Positions 24,311-37,500 of a DNA stretch of 64,000 bases are shown in pieces. A program made the position numbers and the translations under genes. Positions within the stretch are counted from its first letter, which is position 1. Each line of letters begins with the position of its first letter. Source of the DNA: Psettodes erumei. Its lineage: Eukaryota > Chordata > Actinopteri > Pleuronectiformes > Psettodidae. The stretch is taken from contig JAFBJZ010000438.1 in assembly GCA_016785225.1 (NCBI GenBank), forward strand, positions 1,684,001 to 1,748,000. The letters run 5' to 3'. The notes below the pieces were generated by a model that had not been told where the DNA came from, made no database searches, and saw nothing but the letters and a program-made list of their open reading frames with translations.

Positions 24311-27300
24311 TCTGTTTGGGGGGGCAAGGAGATGTAGCATAATCAGATCCAACCTCTAATATCCCCATTACTCATACCAAGCACTTTGTAGGGAGGATAC
24401 CTTCCTCAAGGATCACTGGGTTCTTTGTGTGATCGGGGTCATCCATGTTTCTCCCTCAGATAAGGCTGGGCAGTGTCTCTTGTCTGTGGCGGTGCACTCT
24501 GTGGCACAGGAAGTGTTATTACTACACATCTACAGAGGTGAAAGCAAGACACCTGCTGAGAGCTTCTAAAAGGTGTCAGATGCAGGGTGATGGTGTGGTG
24601 TGAGGTTTCAGTGGAGGATTTCTACCTTTCTATCCAAGGGGAGAGACCTCACTCCCTGTGGCTGCTGGCACATGGATGATGACAGGCTATTTGTTGAACT
24701 AATTGCTCAATGGATCTTATAATGTGTGTAAATTTGTTTGCATGTGTGCATCTGTGTCATGAATCTAAATTCTTGGCTTTGCAAACTGGAATATTTAAAC
24801 AGATATGGAGCTAGATTATGCTGTTTTACCCCCACCCGCTCACAAACACGCACACACACACACACACACACACATGCTCACAGTCGCCACTCCATCGCCA
24901 TCTGCTTGTATATACAGTATTAATGGGAACCTATAATGGCCTATAATGGTGCTTGGTTTACAGTGCCACTTTATGATGGATGTTAGGGAATTTAATTGGG
25001 AATAACTTGCCTGTTATTTGGATATCATTACCTTACCATGTGGCTGAAACTGCATGGGTCTCATACTGTAAAGTAAAGGGTGGGATGTACTAGTGTTATT
25101 GAGAAAATGCTGTTAACATTATAAAATGGTTGTAACTGCATCTCCCCTTTCCTTTCTTGTCCTGGGTGTGCTCTTCTGATAAATACATGGAGCAGTGGAG
25201 TGAAGTGTGCTTGATTAGCTTCAGCCAAGATGACCAGCCCTGTACGCTGATGACTTTCTTCCACTCAATCTCAATTAGCAAGTGGAGATGCTTCTGCAGG
25301 TTTGATGAGGTCAAAGCCATTCATTTTCCAGCTCAGCGGGGACCTTTCTCGTGTCTCCCTTTTGTATTGACACTTGGGGATAATCATATCGGTGACCTCT
25401 CTCTCGCTCGACTACGTCTCTGCCTCTCACTGAGCAACACAGCAGCTGGTCTCGCCTGAACTGCGAGGGAATCAACACCCCCCAATACCTCTACTGAAAT
25501 AGAAAGAAAGAGACACAGAGAGAGAATCAATTGAATCCAAGGCTTCTACTGAAAGAAAAGGAAGCGTTGAGTGATCGCTTGTTGGGTAATACCTTTGCCA
25601 ACAGGTAAAGGTGCTGGGTGCAACAACACCTACCCTACATCTGCTTTTGTTACCTCTAAATCAGCAATGACACACTCATTTACAGGATGATAAGTGCCAG
25701 CCAGGGCTCCCAAAGCACTGGCAGAGTTTTCAAAAGCAATAATGTTGCAGTACAAGAAACCAAGCATTTTGCTGCAGAAAATGTCGCACAAACCACAGCT
25801 GATGTTTTTGTCTGACTTCCATTCAAAAAGACAGGATTGTTCTGTTTAGTTCATAAGATTCAGAGTGTCAGTTCAAAAAGATTTGATGTATTTAATTCCA
25901 TTCATTTCATTGTGTTTTACATGAATGGGAATTTTACCGGCACCTACTGGCTGATTTTAGTTTTGCAGTTAATGTTTGTTGACATTGAATAAAACTTTAT
26001 CCAGGAAGTGAGAACAGAAGTAACAGAAAGCACATTTTGTCAGTGATAATCAGCCACTCCAGCATACGGCTTATTCCCAGTTGCGTCATTGGTACATATT
26101 AATACATTTATGTGACTTTTACTGTCATGTGTTTTGTTTAAGTGGCAACTTTTATATACTATGCTCATTAGTAACATATTTTGCCTGTGTTTCTTTCTAG
26201 CAGCCGGTGTCTGTTAGCCATGCAACTTTTGGTTGATATAATGCATAGTTATGATGTGAAATAGTTTATTTGATGGTTTATGCATTTTCACAAATGTGGT
26301 ATTCATGATTATATTATTTTATTTATTTTCCCTTTATTTTCACACTTTACTTCAGCAATAAACCTGGCAAAACTGGTACCCAGAGTCTTGTTTGGAGTGG
26401 AGCGTTTAGCTGCCTGTCAACACATGCATGACATGCACTGAGGCTAGAATGAGGATAGTTTCCATTTTAGCTCAAAAAAGAAAAAATAGGTGAGTTAGAG
26501 AGTCATTTTTTAAAATACTGATTGTTTGATTTATTTGTTGTAGATGTAGGAATGGTGAATAGATGACAAGAAATGAGGGAGTCATGTGTGGTCTTAATCC
26601 TTTAATTCCCTTGAGTGGGCCCTCCTCACATTTGTTTTTATAGTATTTAGCTATTTTCTGCATAGCAGGACAAAAAACATGGCATGAAATGAACAGCAAA
26701 AGAAGAAAGAAACAAAAAGAGCAAGACAATTACAAGAGTTTGGTCAGGCATGTAGGGGGATGTATTGTAGGTATCTGGTGTTGTTTGTGTACAATTCTAC
26801 ACACCCTAAAAGTTTGAAAGGGGAATTAGAGTATCTGTCAACCTGGGTCTTATTCTTCTGTTTTGTCTATTAATGTTTAACTCATCTCTTCATGGTCTCT
26901 GGGAAGGACAGTGGTTGTTGGGGCAAGAGGAATGAGGCTAGGTTCAGCAAACTAGAAATGATTACAGTAGTTTTAGGGTTACAGTGATAACAAACAAAGA
27001 CAGTATTCCCTATATCTAAGTGTTATAGTGAACAGTACAACACAGGAAAACACACATAACTTTTATAATTTGCCAATACTTTACACACTTTACAATACAG
27101 TAATTTTGTTGTATGAATAAAATGCTGATGAGATTGTTAGGTCAATAATGGGTTCACTTAAAGGAAGACTTAATTTATGGTTTATTTTTATGCCACTACA
27201 AGGTAGTTTACTTCATCAGCTACAGGGCACTACTTTCTGTTCTCATAAAGACAAGTATGGTTATTACAATTTGGTTCTTACTTTAATGGCCAGCATTCAT

Positions 27301-28189
27301 ATCAGTTATGAAGACATTTTACTCACCAGAGAAATTACTGTGATTGTGGACTATAGTGCTAAAAGAGGCAAGCATGAGCACCCCAGCAGGCAGACAGGTT
27401 GTAACCAAGTTGGCTGTTTTGCCAGATGAGCCACAACTTTGGAGATGGAAGACAAAAGTGCTGCTCATAAACCCTCATTTCACAGAAAAACTAGGACAGA
27501 TACAGCAGGTTAACTTTAAACCACTTAGTTTGGTGAAAATGGTGTTATCATAACTGATAGACAGAACTACAAAAATTAAATCCAAAATGCAACAAACGAT
27601 AGTTTTTTATGATGATTTATGTTTATGTCACAAAGCTGTTTCTGAAATGCCTCTTGCTCCAACTGACATTCTTCTTCCTGGAGTCTTGTTCGTCAAATCT
27701 CTATGACAAAATAATGAGTAAAATATCATCATGACTCACAATCATGGATGATGTAAAAATATCAGAATGAGACCCAGGCTGACAAAATTCTCACGTCTTA
27801 CATCAACAACAGATGTACAGTATCTACAAATATAACTTCACTTTATATATATATTATGAAATTATGTAATTCTTTGGATTTTGGCACCAGAAACAGACCC
27901 TGAATAAATCTTAGAACATATGGGCTTGGTGATGAACTTTTGATTGTCAATTATCCCGAATCAGAGTGATTAATTACAGCATTCAGATACACAGAGGTCC
28001 AGCTACAAAAAACAAAAGGAGCACATAATATAGTTTACAATTATGACTCATTTGATGTGCCTTTGTCTCTTTCTTTCACAAGACAGTGAAGGAAATATGT
28101 TTTCTTCAAGAGAAAGCATTTTGTGGGAAGAAGTGTCTTTAACTTCAAATGCTTGCTGTACGCACACTATCAAAGCCTCACAGCCTCTC
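24311..28189. other. Gene-free unique DNA with one CA microsatellite
   Basis: No exon or repeat family is recognised. A (CA)n lies at 24850-24874, and a 10-mer CTATAATGG(C/T) is duplicated at 24931-24950. The section 25150-25470 is repeat-free and open in several frames on both strands, with no recognisable protein. Confidence 0.5.
24850..24874 (+). repeat. (CA)12 microsatellite
   Basis: Uninterrupted CA units, with CA-rich imperfect flanks on the left, seen directly. Confidence 0.95.
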
Positions 28190-28228
28190 TCTCTTGCACA
28201 CACAAACACACAGGCACACACACTCCAC
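28190..28228 (+). repeat. Imperfect (CA)n microsatellite
   Basis: CA-rich run with AA and GG interruptions, seen directly. Confidence 0.85.
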
Positions 28229-28989
28229 TGCAGCCCTATATCTCTATCGAGCATTACCTAAAGACTTCTAGACACTCCTGCACCCCCCCCCCCCGAGGCT
28301 AGTCTCTGCACAGGGACAACTTGATGGAGTGGGTCAGGATGGTGGTGAGACAGACCGCACGGCCAGAGGGACTTGGACTGTGACATATTACCTTTACAGT
28401 GCAGCGGCAGGGCCACTCACATGCAACGTATTAGCAGAGGCGGCTGCAGCCAAACCACACTCAACTCAGCTGTATATGAAAGCTACTACTGTGCCATTAT
28501 TGACAGGGTGCACTTAAACTTTAAAGTGCATGCATAAGCATGTACGCATTACCCATATTTTGCTCACACAAGATGATTAGCAATCATGTACAACCAGAGG
28601 TATTTAACCTCTGTGGGCACATTATCGGGGCCATGGATGTAACCTGATGGCTCCTGGTTGTCATAATAACAATTGTTAGAGCTGGTGAAATGGGCTAAGG
28701 CCATGAATGTACACCCAAACTGCATTTTCTTTGATTCAACCCTTCTTGGATTCCTGTGACCTGATGACTACTCAACAGACATCTTGCTAAGCATTTTGGA
28801 ATGAACAGCCTCAGAATGGTGCAGGAGTTTTGTCATCATCAGTGTGAGGAGCACAAACAAAGTTAAAACTGTAATAGGTAGATAGGAAATAGATAATGTT
28901 TCTCTCTGTGAAGGTAACAAAATCCAACATATAACACCTATAAAGTTCACTGATAAACATGGTATATCTCATTTGTCATATCCATACAA
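28229..28989. other. Gene-free DNA with a C12 homopolymer
   Basis: Twelve C residues at 28283-28294. The following 28320-28510 is GC-richer unique sequence of unknown role. Nothing else recognised. Confidence 0.5.
28283..28294 (+). repeat. C12 homopolymer
   Basis: Twelve consecutive C, seen directly. Confidence 0.95.
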
Positions 28990-29340
28990 AAATCAAAGTG
29001 TAAAACTGACAGTTTGTCATTTTAGAGCTCATTATGTGTTGGCCTTTCTTGGCTGGGACCAGTAACTTCCTGGAATCCATGCTTTCTTAGCAACTGGTCC
29101 TGGCCAAGAGATAAACTGGCACATAACTGCCTGATCCTTTTTACACAGTTTTGTTGCAGTAAAACATTGACTTGTTGTTTTTAAACTTCAGTTTGATACA
29201 GATTATACAAACAAGATATTACATGTTAATTTGTGAGCCCTTTAGTGAGCTGCTTTTGCCTGTTTCTAATCTTAATGCTAAAATAAGATAATTGGCTGCT
29301 GGCTACATACTGTACTTACTACATAAGTTGTAACACTACA
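28990..29340 (+). repeat. Percomorph interspersed repeat, family E
   Basis: The ordered pieces 'ccagtaacttcctggaa', 'tggcacataactgcctgat', 'acaaacaagatattacatgt', 'taatttgtgagccctttag', 'ttgcctgtttctaatctta' and 'atgctaaaataagataattg' then 'gctgctggct' follow a widespread percomorph repeat. Its consensus contains 'acaaacgagatataacgtgt', 'ttgattagtgagctttagag', 'ccctgtttccagtcttt', 'atgctaagctaagctaa' and 'ggctgctggctgtagc'. The match runs in order over about 300 bp. The usual end with 'cccaaaatgtcgaactattc' is not present, so the copy is 3'-truncated or decayed. Confidence 0.75.
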
Positions 29341-30790
29341 GACTAAAGAGGGGATCTCAATCATCTTATTTGTTCCTCTAAATAACATGTTGTTAATGCA
29401 GACAAAGCACAACTTTACATAAAGTAAATGAAACTTTTGCACAGAGATCTTCAGGCAACTATAAATGATCAGGTCATCACATTACATTTTTACATATTCA
29501 TTGTCATAGAAACACACACACAAACACACACACAGATAGTATGCATACAAACATTTAGCTGCTGAGTTTGTATACATACTCTGCCATCATCCGTGTTCAT
29601 CCATTAATAACATACAACATTCCCCACATATGTTGATATCCTGCTTCTCACTGTGACTAAGACCATAGTCCACTGTGTGAGCTATACATATGTACATACA
29701 TCCCTTGAACATCAAAGCAGATTAGTGTGTGTTCATCTTGGATTATAATGAATTCAGGCATTAGATCCACTGAGTTTTGAATTATGTGAACTTCAGAATC
29801 ACCGGAGTGATAGGGTAATCCAATATCTAAATAGGACTGCTGAAGTATATGAATGAAAGTAGTGTTTTTCAAGTTATTATTACAGAGCACAATGCTGTTG
29901 TGCCTTCAAACTCACGAGTACAGAACGGAGAGAAAAAGCATGTTTGGCTGCCCTCATGTGGATTTGACAACAGCAATGGATATGCAATGGGAGGGATTAC
30001 CATAAATTTGTTTTTTTGTCAGAACTTATTAGGAATCAAAGAATGTAAAGAAGAGAAGAGATTATTACAATCTCTGGGTGTCAGGAGATTTCCTGCTTCA
30101 CAGTGTTTCTATTCCTCTTCTAGAGAGATGTGAAGAAGGAGTGGAAGTGTGAGGGAGGCCTGAGGAAGGGTTCTCTGCTGAAAAAGGCACTCTCTCGTCT
30201 GAGCAGAGGATAGCATGAATGTTGTCACAAAATTTGAAAAAAACACTTTTGGTATATGACGGAATAATGAAGATCCATCAGTTTTTCCTTTAAAGCTGAA
30301 AGGGAGATGAAATGCAACAACCATTACTGCTCAAATTCATTTCAATTTCAAATTATTTCAGTTCAAATTCTAATCAGAAGCTAAGACATCAGGGTATTCT
30401 AATTTCCATGCCAAGTCATGAGAATGCCTGAAATTAAGAAGAGATAATGCTACCTTGGCCCTATCTCAAATTATTAAGGTTAGCAAGCAAACTTGGCGTA
30501 CAGTGCTATTGTAAGCACAGCCATGTAAAGGGTTATAGTCAGGCTGTGGGATATAAACAAAAGTCCCAAACATAATGCCTGCAGTTGAATGTCTAATTAA
30601 TAGGACTTTACAGAAGCATACTGTCAAATTATTATCAAGGAACATGAGGGACTCAGCAGGCACTGGTGTCATGACACTTTGCCCTCTTTGGTGTTTAGTG
30701 GTTTAAGTGTTTGCTGCATTTTTGAGCCACAGTCTGCCTGTGAAAGCCGACTTCTGTTACACTGCAGGTCGCTTAATAAGCTACAATTAT
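29341..30790. other. Gene-free unique DNA
   Basis: A (CA)n-like run lies at 29512-29534. No gene or repeat family is recognised in the remainder. Confidence 0.5.
29512..29534 (+). repeat. (CA)n microsatellite, one interruption
   Basis: CA run with a single AA interruption, seen directly. Confidence 0.85.
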
Positions 30791-30819
30791 AGTCAACTAA
30801 TATATTATATTAGTTGACT
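30791..30819. repeat. Perfect inverted repeat, 13-bp arms, 3-base loop
   Basis: The arms agtcaactaatat (30791-30803) and atattagttgact (30807-30819) are exact reverse complements around ATT. A further 8 bp outside the arms pairs imperfectly. It could be a small foldback element or a chance AT-rich hairpin. Confidence 0.95.
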
Positions 30820-32699
30820 CTAGTTGTCATTAATGAATGCAAAGTTTTGCATCTTTAGTTATTTGGAATGAATTTGCTGGAGTCCCAAGAGTGATCAGTG
30901 CAATATACTGCACTCAGATCAGCGCAGCTCTTGTGGCAGGTGAGGTGGACCTTGAATAAAAATAATGACATGACACATCATTGTATCAATGAAAAGTATC
31001 TCTAATATACCTTAATTCTGTGAAATTGAGATACTTGTGCACACACAGCTTTACAGAATTTAGACTTTGCCTTATCCATGTATAGTATGCCTTTATATTT
31101 TCATTATCCAACCGACATAGCAGCACTTAAAGCAGCTACAATTGATATTCGTATAATAACACTCAATCAAATGACGCATGTGAAAGCTGAGGCACATAAT
31201 GATGGACCCACACAGAATTATCACACAACACTGCAGCTCCTCTGCTCCCCTGGAGATTTTCAGCTTCTTTCAGTCAATTGTTTTGGCAGTCTGGTACGCA
31301 CCTTTAATCTGCAGCAGGAAGCATCACTAGAAACATGACTCCAAATGAATTCTAATGTTACTCTGTATCTTCTGGATGTGTAACATATAGGCTCATAGCA
31401 TACAGCTATATGCTAATGCGTTCACCAGATTTACCAATTTAAAAAGGGATGATACATTATGTTAAGATACATTGGGTTTTTCAGTTTGTTTCCCCTAAGT
31501 AGCCCAAATATATATACAATATATTGCAGTTAGTGTGCACTTATATTTATATATTATCAATTACCAATCTTTTTTTTATAATTTGATCACACAGTGTCTT
31601 AAAATGTCAGCTCAGTTCTGCACGACCATACTTCTGCTGTGCCTGTGCATATGACAATGAAAATACTGTATCTTGCCACAGCACACCCGAAAACCCATAG
31701 CATGCACAGTTTTGTTTACACTGGCTTTCTAATGCATAACAAAATTCTATTATAGGTATTACAATGGGCATAAGCAAGACCTTGCAAACTAATCCAAGAG
31801 TTACACTTGAATAACACAAAATGAACATTGCGCTTTTGTTCTGTTTATTAGAACTGTCTGTAATGCTGCATCAATCCATGTCTGCACACAAACGATATGT
31901 CATTTTTGTCTCCTTCCAAATGCATTCATCGCAAAGCTTTGCAAGTTTTTTTTCTTTTTTTTCCTTGAGGAAGCGGCTTGAAGCTGTCAGGGCCTGCCTG
32001 GCGATAACAACCTGGGGCGGAGAATGACACCTTGAGAGTGACAGATGAAAAGGAATCAAATTCTCCCTGGAGCCAACTGTATAGAACTGATATAGCCCCC
32101 CTCCCCACCCCCACTACATTCCTCTCCCAACAAACAGGGCCTCCGCATTAACTTATTCAGATAGAGGGTCAAGCCTTAGTTGAGACACCAGACCTGCCCC
32201 CAAAGAGCAGAGGAGGATGAGGGAATAGAGTGAGAGAGAATTGAGTAAAGAAAATTGAGTATTTGTACTTCTGAATTAATGCCTTTTAATCTCTCCTTCA
32301 ACCATTGAGTGATAATGAAAAAGTGAGAATGTAAGAAAGTAAGAAATGAAGAATGAAAGTAAGGAGGAATATGCCTTTGCAAAAAGACTGACTCATTGAA
32401 CTAATGTAAGGGCAACCAAATTAAGGCATCTCTGAAGAGAGCCCTTAAGAAAGTCCCCCACGAGTCCCTTTTAGCCACGCAGTCAGGAAACAGGCTCCAA
32501 ATCAGAGAAGTGACTGAAATCCATGCTGTATACCTTGGACATTTACTTGTGGCTGTGGAATACGCTCTGTATGATCTCTTACCTCATCTCTGATCCCTCA
32601 GTTAATTGTGGGCAGGACACGGTGTCAGGGTACAGTTTTTTCTGGCTTTTTGTGCAGGTAGCTGACATTATAAGCAATGCTTGGTGTACTCCTTCAGGC
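30820..32699. other. Gene-free AT-rich DNA
   Basis: No gene, RNA or repeat family recognised. Confidence 0.5.
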
Positions 32700-33090
32700 T
32701 GAGCCCAAGGTAAAGGTTGGGTGACTCACGCATTGCTGCGGCGCTCAGGGATTGTTCACCCGGCCTGCGTGCTTACCTCGTCTCTCACTCTCCCTCTTAT
32801 TTCTTCCAAGCACCATGTCCCATGCTGTGCTGCAGATTGAAGACACTGCGTTTGAAAATCAACTGCTTGGCTAGGTAATTTGGCTAATGGACTAATCTCG
32901 GCTAAACTTTTGTAAATGAGGGTTTTATGAGGTGACTCTGAGAAAGAAACATTTCGCCAATGTCATGGATGGTAAACATGCAATTGAGCAATCACATCAA
33001 GATGAAAGCTGTACTACAGCTGTAGGGGAATGGAACTCTGCGTCCTTATGTCTCTCCATGGTAATAATGACTAGATCTGTTATATGATGT
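32700..33090. other. Repeat-free block; weak candidate conserved element
   Basis: Unique sequence of mixed composition with homeodomain-like cores (GGCTAATGGACTAATC near 32880-32898) and a GC-richer left part with CpGs. No coding signature. The regulatory role is inference only. Confidence 0.22.
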
Positions 33091-33239
33091 GCAATCTCAA
33101 TTAGATTTTTAGACCCAGTAAATCACAGAAATGAATGCATGTTGTTTTAGCTCTTGTGAAGAAGGGCATTCAAAACTTCAGAACTTCACTGCAATGTCTT
33201 CATTGTGAGGAACAATTTATTTCTACTTATAATATATTT

Positions 33240-33530
33240 CATCGCAATTTTTTCACTAATCCCCTAGAGAAGATGGGGTTAACGACTCATATTACCACCC
33301 TCATGACTGTTAACACTTCCCTCAGTGATCCTAACGGCCCACTCAATAGGAGTGACACTGTGTTGTTTTTCCCAAACCACTTTTCCCACCCACAGTATAT
33401 AAATTCCAGTACTCCCCACCATCAGTTCAGAACTGAAGAAGCCTCTTGGATGAGAGGTGAAACGTCTTTCACATCCAGTTGCCTAACAGAACTCTTTCAA
33501 TCTTGATCATGACCTGGATGACTTCGTCAT
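33240..33530 (+). mobile_element. Decayed tail of a Penelope-type or related fish retroelement
   Basis: The region holds 'gaactgaagaagcctcttgg', then 'atgagaggtgaaacgtcttt', then 'ccagttgcct' and 'gatcatgacctggatgac'. This string is a hallmark of a very common fish repeat tail. The preceding part ('cccactcaatagg' and 'cacagtatataaattccag') fits the same repeat. I associate it with Penelope-like elements, whose repeats carry hammerhead ribozymes in many animals, but that family assignment is from memory and unverified. The open frame 33135-33506 overlapping it is not a recognised protein. Confidence 0.6.
33433..33466 (+). ncRNA. Hammerhead-ribozyme-like core motif
   Basis: CTGAAGA (33433-33439) fits the conserved CUGANGA box. 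A stem II of CCTCT/AGAGG (33442-33446 with 33453-33457) with a six-base loop follows. Then comes GAAA (33459-33462) and CGTC, where the last C matches the expected cleavage-site base. Deviations are an extra or bulged base before stem II, an almost absent stem III (AC/GT only) and a weak stem I. Such minimal forms can work only as dimers. The copy is probably an inactive relic. Confidence 0.35.
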
Positions 33531-33548
33531 AGATATCGTCATAGATAT
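33525..33548 (+). repeat. 12-bp tandem duplication
   Basis: The unit CGTCATAGATAT is present twice, exactly adjacent. Confidence 0.9.
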
Positions 33549-34534
33549 AATCCCCTAGTGGTAATTGCCAAAGACTATGTCTGTTGCATATATGTTTCCT
33601 TTGGGTAGCTGACAACGAACATAATGTATTTGTCATTTACCTCTGTAGATCTATGTGGGCGCCCTTTGTGTGTCTGTCTCGAGCCACTCAAGTGCACATT
33701 GAGATCTTGCCACTCTGCACTGCAGCATGCATCTGCATCACAAAAGCAAGTCGGTACTAAAGTACCATGTGGAGTACCCTGTTTCATTAGTCTGCCATTC
33801 TCTACATATGGGAGACTAGAAAGCTTCATCATGTAGGAGTCTTACAAATGGCCCACATTTGCAGTAATGAAATGATTAGGTTTGTGAGAATTTCAATCAA
33901 AAATAAAATGCAAATATCATCTAGCTCCTGCTTAGCTCAAGGCTTTATTGTAAGTCCATCTAGGTTGCCTTTCTATTTGCCACATTCTTAGTCATTTTCA
34001 CTTGTCACCCTGAAAAGTAATACAGGACAAATCTCATTTGGACATTTTAATGGATCCCATCAACCAATCAGGGCCAGAACAGAGAGATGGGTATTGAGGT
34101 GAGTGAGAGAAATAGTCCCATTTAATTTAACATGGGAGAGTGGCTGAATGTAATGGCACTGCTTTTTTGCAAAGCTGTATTCTTTGGATCTGTATTTTTA
34201 GCATTATGCCTGTTATGACTCTTCACAACGCCTTCACACAAAGGAAGGCAATTTATAGCTACACTTCCATATTATGTAACTCTTATTTTGTCCTCCATCA
34301 CATAGCTCAGAAAGCAATTTCTGGCAACAGCACAAACTTTGAAGCCAACATGGCCGCTGAGTGAAACGACAGACAGACAATATGTCGGTTCTGATTAGGA
34401 CTAACCAGCGGTGTGATAGAGGAGGACAGGGCCAGCGAGGTCTTCCACGCCATCTCCACTCATACTGCTTGAAGGAACTCCAAATTGTCTCACCCTGGAG
34501 GTCAAAAGCACTCTGGATGCAAAGCTCTCCCTGC
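33549..34534. other. Gene-free unique DNA
   Basis: Nothing recognised. An exact octamer ATGCAAAT is at 33908-33915. Confidence 0.5.
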
Positions 34535-34583
34535 ATGCACACACACACACACACACAACCAGACACACATACACATACACATC
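34535..34583 (+). repeat. (CA)n microsatellite with imperfect right flank
   Basis: A CA run at 34537-34557 followed by interrupted CA/TACA units, seen directly. Confidence 0.93.
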
Positions 34584-37500
34584 TTGTTTGCCTGCTGACT
34601 GTGGATATTGCAGATCCGTGTCCGGTCCTCCAGCGATGAGCTGGTGATTGGCAGGTAAGTGGCTGGTCTGTTTACAGCATGGCCGTCGAATCCAAGCCCA
34701 CACTGTCCTTGACCTGAAGCTCTACCTGAGCTGCATAAATTTGGATTAAACATCCTCTCCATCAAAGGTACCTAAAGGACTCAACTCTTGTTTTCCAATG
34801 CAACAATAACCCTGCACATGCACACCGACACAAACAGCTCATTACTAATCGGAGGTGGATGGTAATGTATGTCATGGTTGCCCTTGCTTAAATTTATCCA
34901 CTTTGAAAAAGAAAAAAAAATCCATAGCATGATAAACTCAATGATTTCCTATTCAACATCAAATGTGATTTAGTTGTAGCTTTATAGAAGCTGTGTGATT
35001 ATTAGGTCTTTTCATCATCTATCATCAGTTTTATTCAAGATCTATTTTCACTACCCCTTGCAGTTTTATATAAGAGCACAACCTTTATACATTTTTTTTG
35101 GCATGGCACAACAAGCCTGTATTTGGTAACTCACAGGAGTTTGATGTAAGCCTTCAAAGATTAGCCATAGGCTGTTTATGTTGGGAAATTTGCTTTCTTC
35201 ATACTTATTGCTTTGTATATCCTCTCTCAGTGCCTCTAAAGTTAAAATTCCCATACAGTCCAGCAGAGAGAAGAAGGGAGGGGGCCCACAGATTGGCAGC
35301 CTGAAGAAGGTGCCCAGAGGAGGCCTCAGCATGTGTGCACAGAGGCAGTTTGAGCTTACGTGTGTGTTCTGAAAGTTTTTCTCCTGCAGGTGGTGCTCTG
35401 ATAGCAACTGGAAGGCAGTTTACTGCCACTCAACCCCCCACTATCTGGTCGCCCCCAGGGAGGGTCTATGTTTGTTCTAGTGCCCAATCTTCCTTCATGA
35501 ACACACACAAACACATGCACATCCCTCCGCTGGCATATGTCTGCCTCCTACCTGGTTCAGCCCCTCCATTACCACCAACTCCACACCACACCCTCCCCTC
35601 AGCAGGAAAACACCTGCAGTTAATGTCATGGCCCCTGCATGTAACCCCCCCCCCCGGCTACAACGCCTCAGTCTGTTGGGATACCAACCCTCTGTCCTGC
35701 TTTTTTGATAATTTGCTTGCTTCAGAGAATGCATTTTACGGCACACACACATTCACTGGCTTTGAATGTATCACCAGTCCTGCCTGTGGGGCACTTTGCA
35801 GTGCTCTGATCCACCAGCAGTGGAACAGTCTGTAAAAGTTACATGTTCTTCACCCTGTGAAATTTCAGACTGATGTCACAGTTGCTGCAGCCCTGAACAC
35901 TATGTTCCCCACAGTGAGTGTTAGAGACTAGGATTTCCTACTGTTGAATTAAATCTGCCAAGAGTATATTAAATAAATATTACTACTTACTTAATTATCC
36001 AGTTCAACTTTAATTTGCAGTATATTTGCACATTACCTAAATGTAGTTAGCATCAATATAGCTAACCAAGAGACATTGATGGACTGCTGCAATCTTCACC
36101 TTTTCAGTGGCGATCTGACATTTAGTTGCAAAACCACCTGCCATAATAAAAGGTATCATGGTTGAATCCCTCTTTGCTGTTTCAGTTTCAGGGTCTTCAT
36201 ATTATTCACACCTACTCATAGTCACATTCTCATAGCTTATTAAAACATTTGAACAGAACAGAGCCATCACTGATGATATTAGCTGATATTATTTGTGCTT
36301 TTGTTACTGTGACAAGTCAAAAAGTCAGGTGTGCAATCGCACTGAAGGTTATGTGACAGAAACAGCAAAGCCATCAGTAGGGTATTCTTTGATAGCCTTG
36401 TTAGCATATTCCACAAGTGCATATGTCCTTTAAAGATTTGCAGTTTTTCAAGAAAAGTGGAAAAAAGCTTTAAAGCTATTCAGGCTTTTTCTTTACTTCT
36501 TTATTCTTTCACCTATATTTCATTAATGTAAATCCAGTGTAAACAATGCACATTTTTTTAACATGTAAGAAAAAAATGTCCGTGGATGTTTTATCAAAGC
36601 TGTTTCCGTCAGATTATTTAATTTTTCACAATCTTTTCACACTTCCAACAAGTCTGTCGAGAATGTTTGGAAGCAGGAATATCAGAAATGCCATTGTAGT
36701 GGACAACGAACAAAAAACCCACTTTCAATAGTCAGTCCTCACTGACCTGTACACAATGCAACTAGTTCAGCAGTTCTGGACTGTGATTGAGACTTATGTA
36801 TATGCCTCAACAGCTTCAGTTTTTCTGTGCAGACTTTGTATATTCTCTCTGTGTCTTTGTTCTGAGTTACCTTGTCTCTCCCTTCTCAAAACATGTACAT
36901 TGGACCTGGAAATTGTAGTTATGAGTTTGAGTGTGTTTGTCAGTATTTGTTAGCCAAATAAGACTGGTGATCTGTCCAGGCTGTTTCTTTTCAAAAGGTT
37001 CCAGCCTTCTAGGAACAGAAATAAACCTGCATAGAAACAGGGTAAATAAATTAATGAATGGACTGATAATTTCTCCCAAATGTAGGACAATCTGAGGTAA
37101 AATCTCAAATTTCGATGAGTGCAATAAAGAAATGATCCTTTGTGATAATTTAAACAGTGATATGATCATCCTGAACTATGCTTTTTATTACCATTCTTCC
37201 TTGATATATCATTCATTTAAATTCAATGTTTATGCCTGAACTATGATCTTGAAGGGATTAGGACATGATCTATCCAAACACATGATGGGGACAATGGAAG
37301 GTTAACATTAAGAACAACTTTAAAGTACCTTATAAACTTATTTACTGCCAGCCTTTCCCAGGCCACAGCCCTGTGACAAATGTTTATTATTTGAAGCAAA
37401 TGCATTGTACTATCCATTTGTCAGTTATAGTACAGGCTGAAATGTGATGAATTACATAATTTAGATTTTAACTAGACAAAACCAGAGAGTCACTATCAGC

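Noticed and set aside
35335..35835. Longest open frame (166 codons, plus strand)
   Set aside because: Low complexity, crosses a C11 run and a CA-rich patch, no domain or family resemblance, and overlapping frames on the other strand are equally open.
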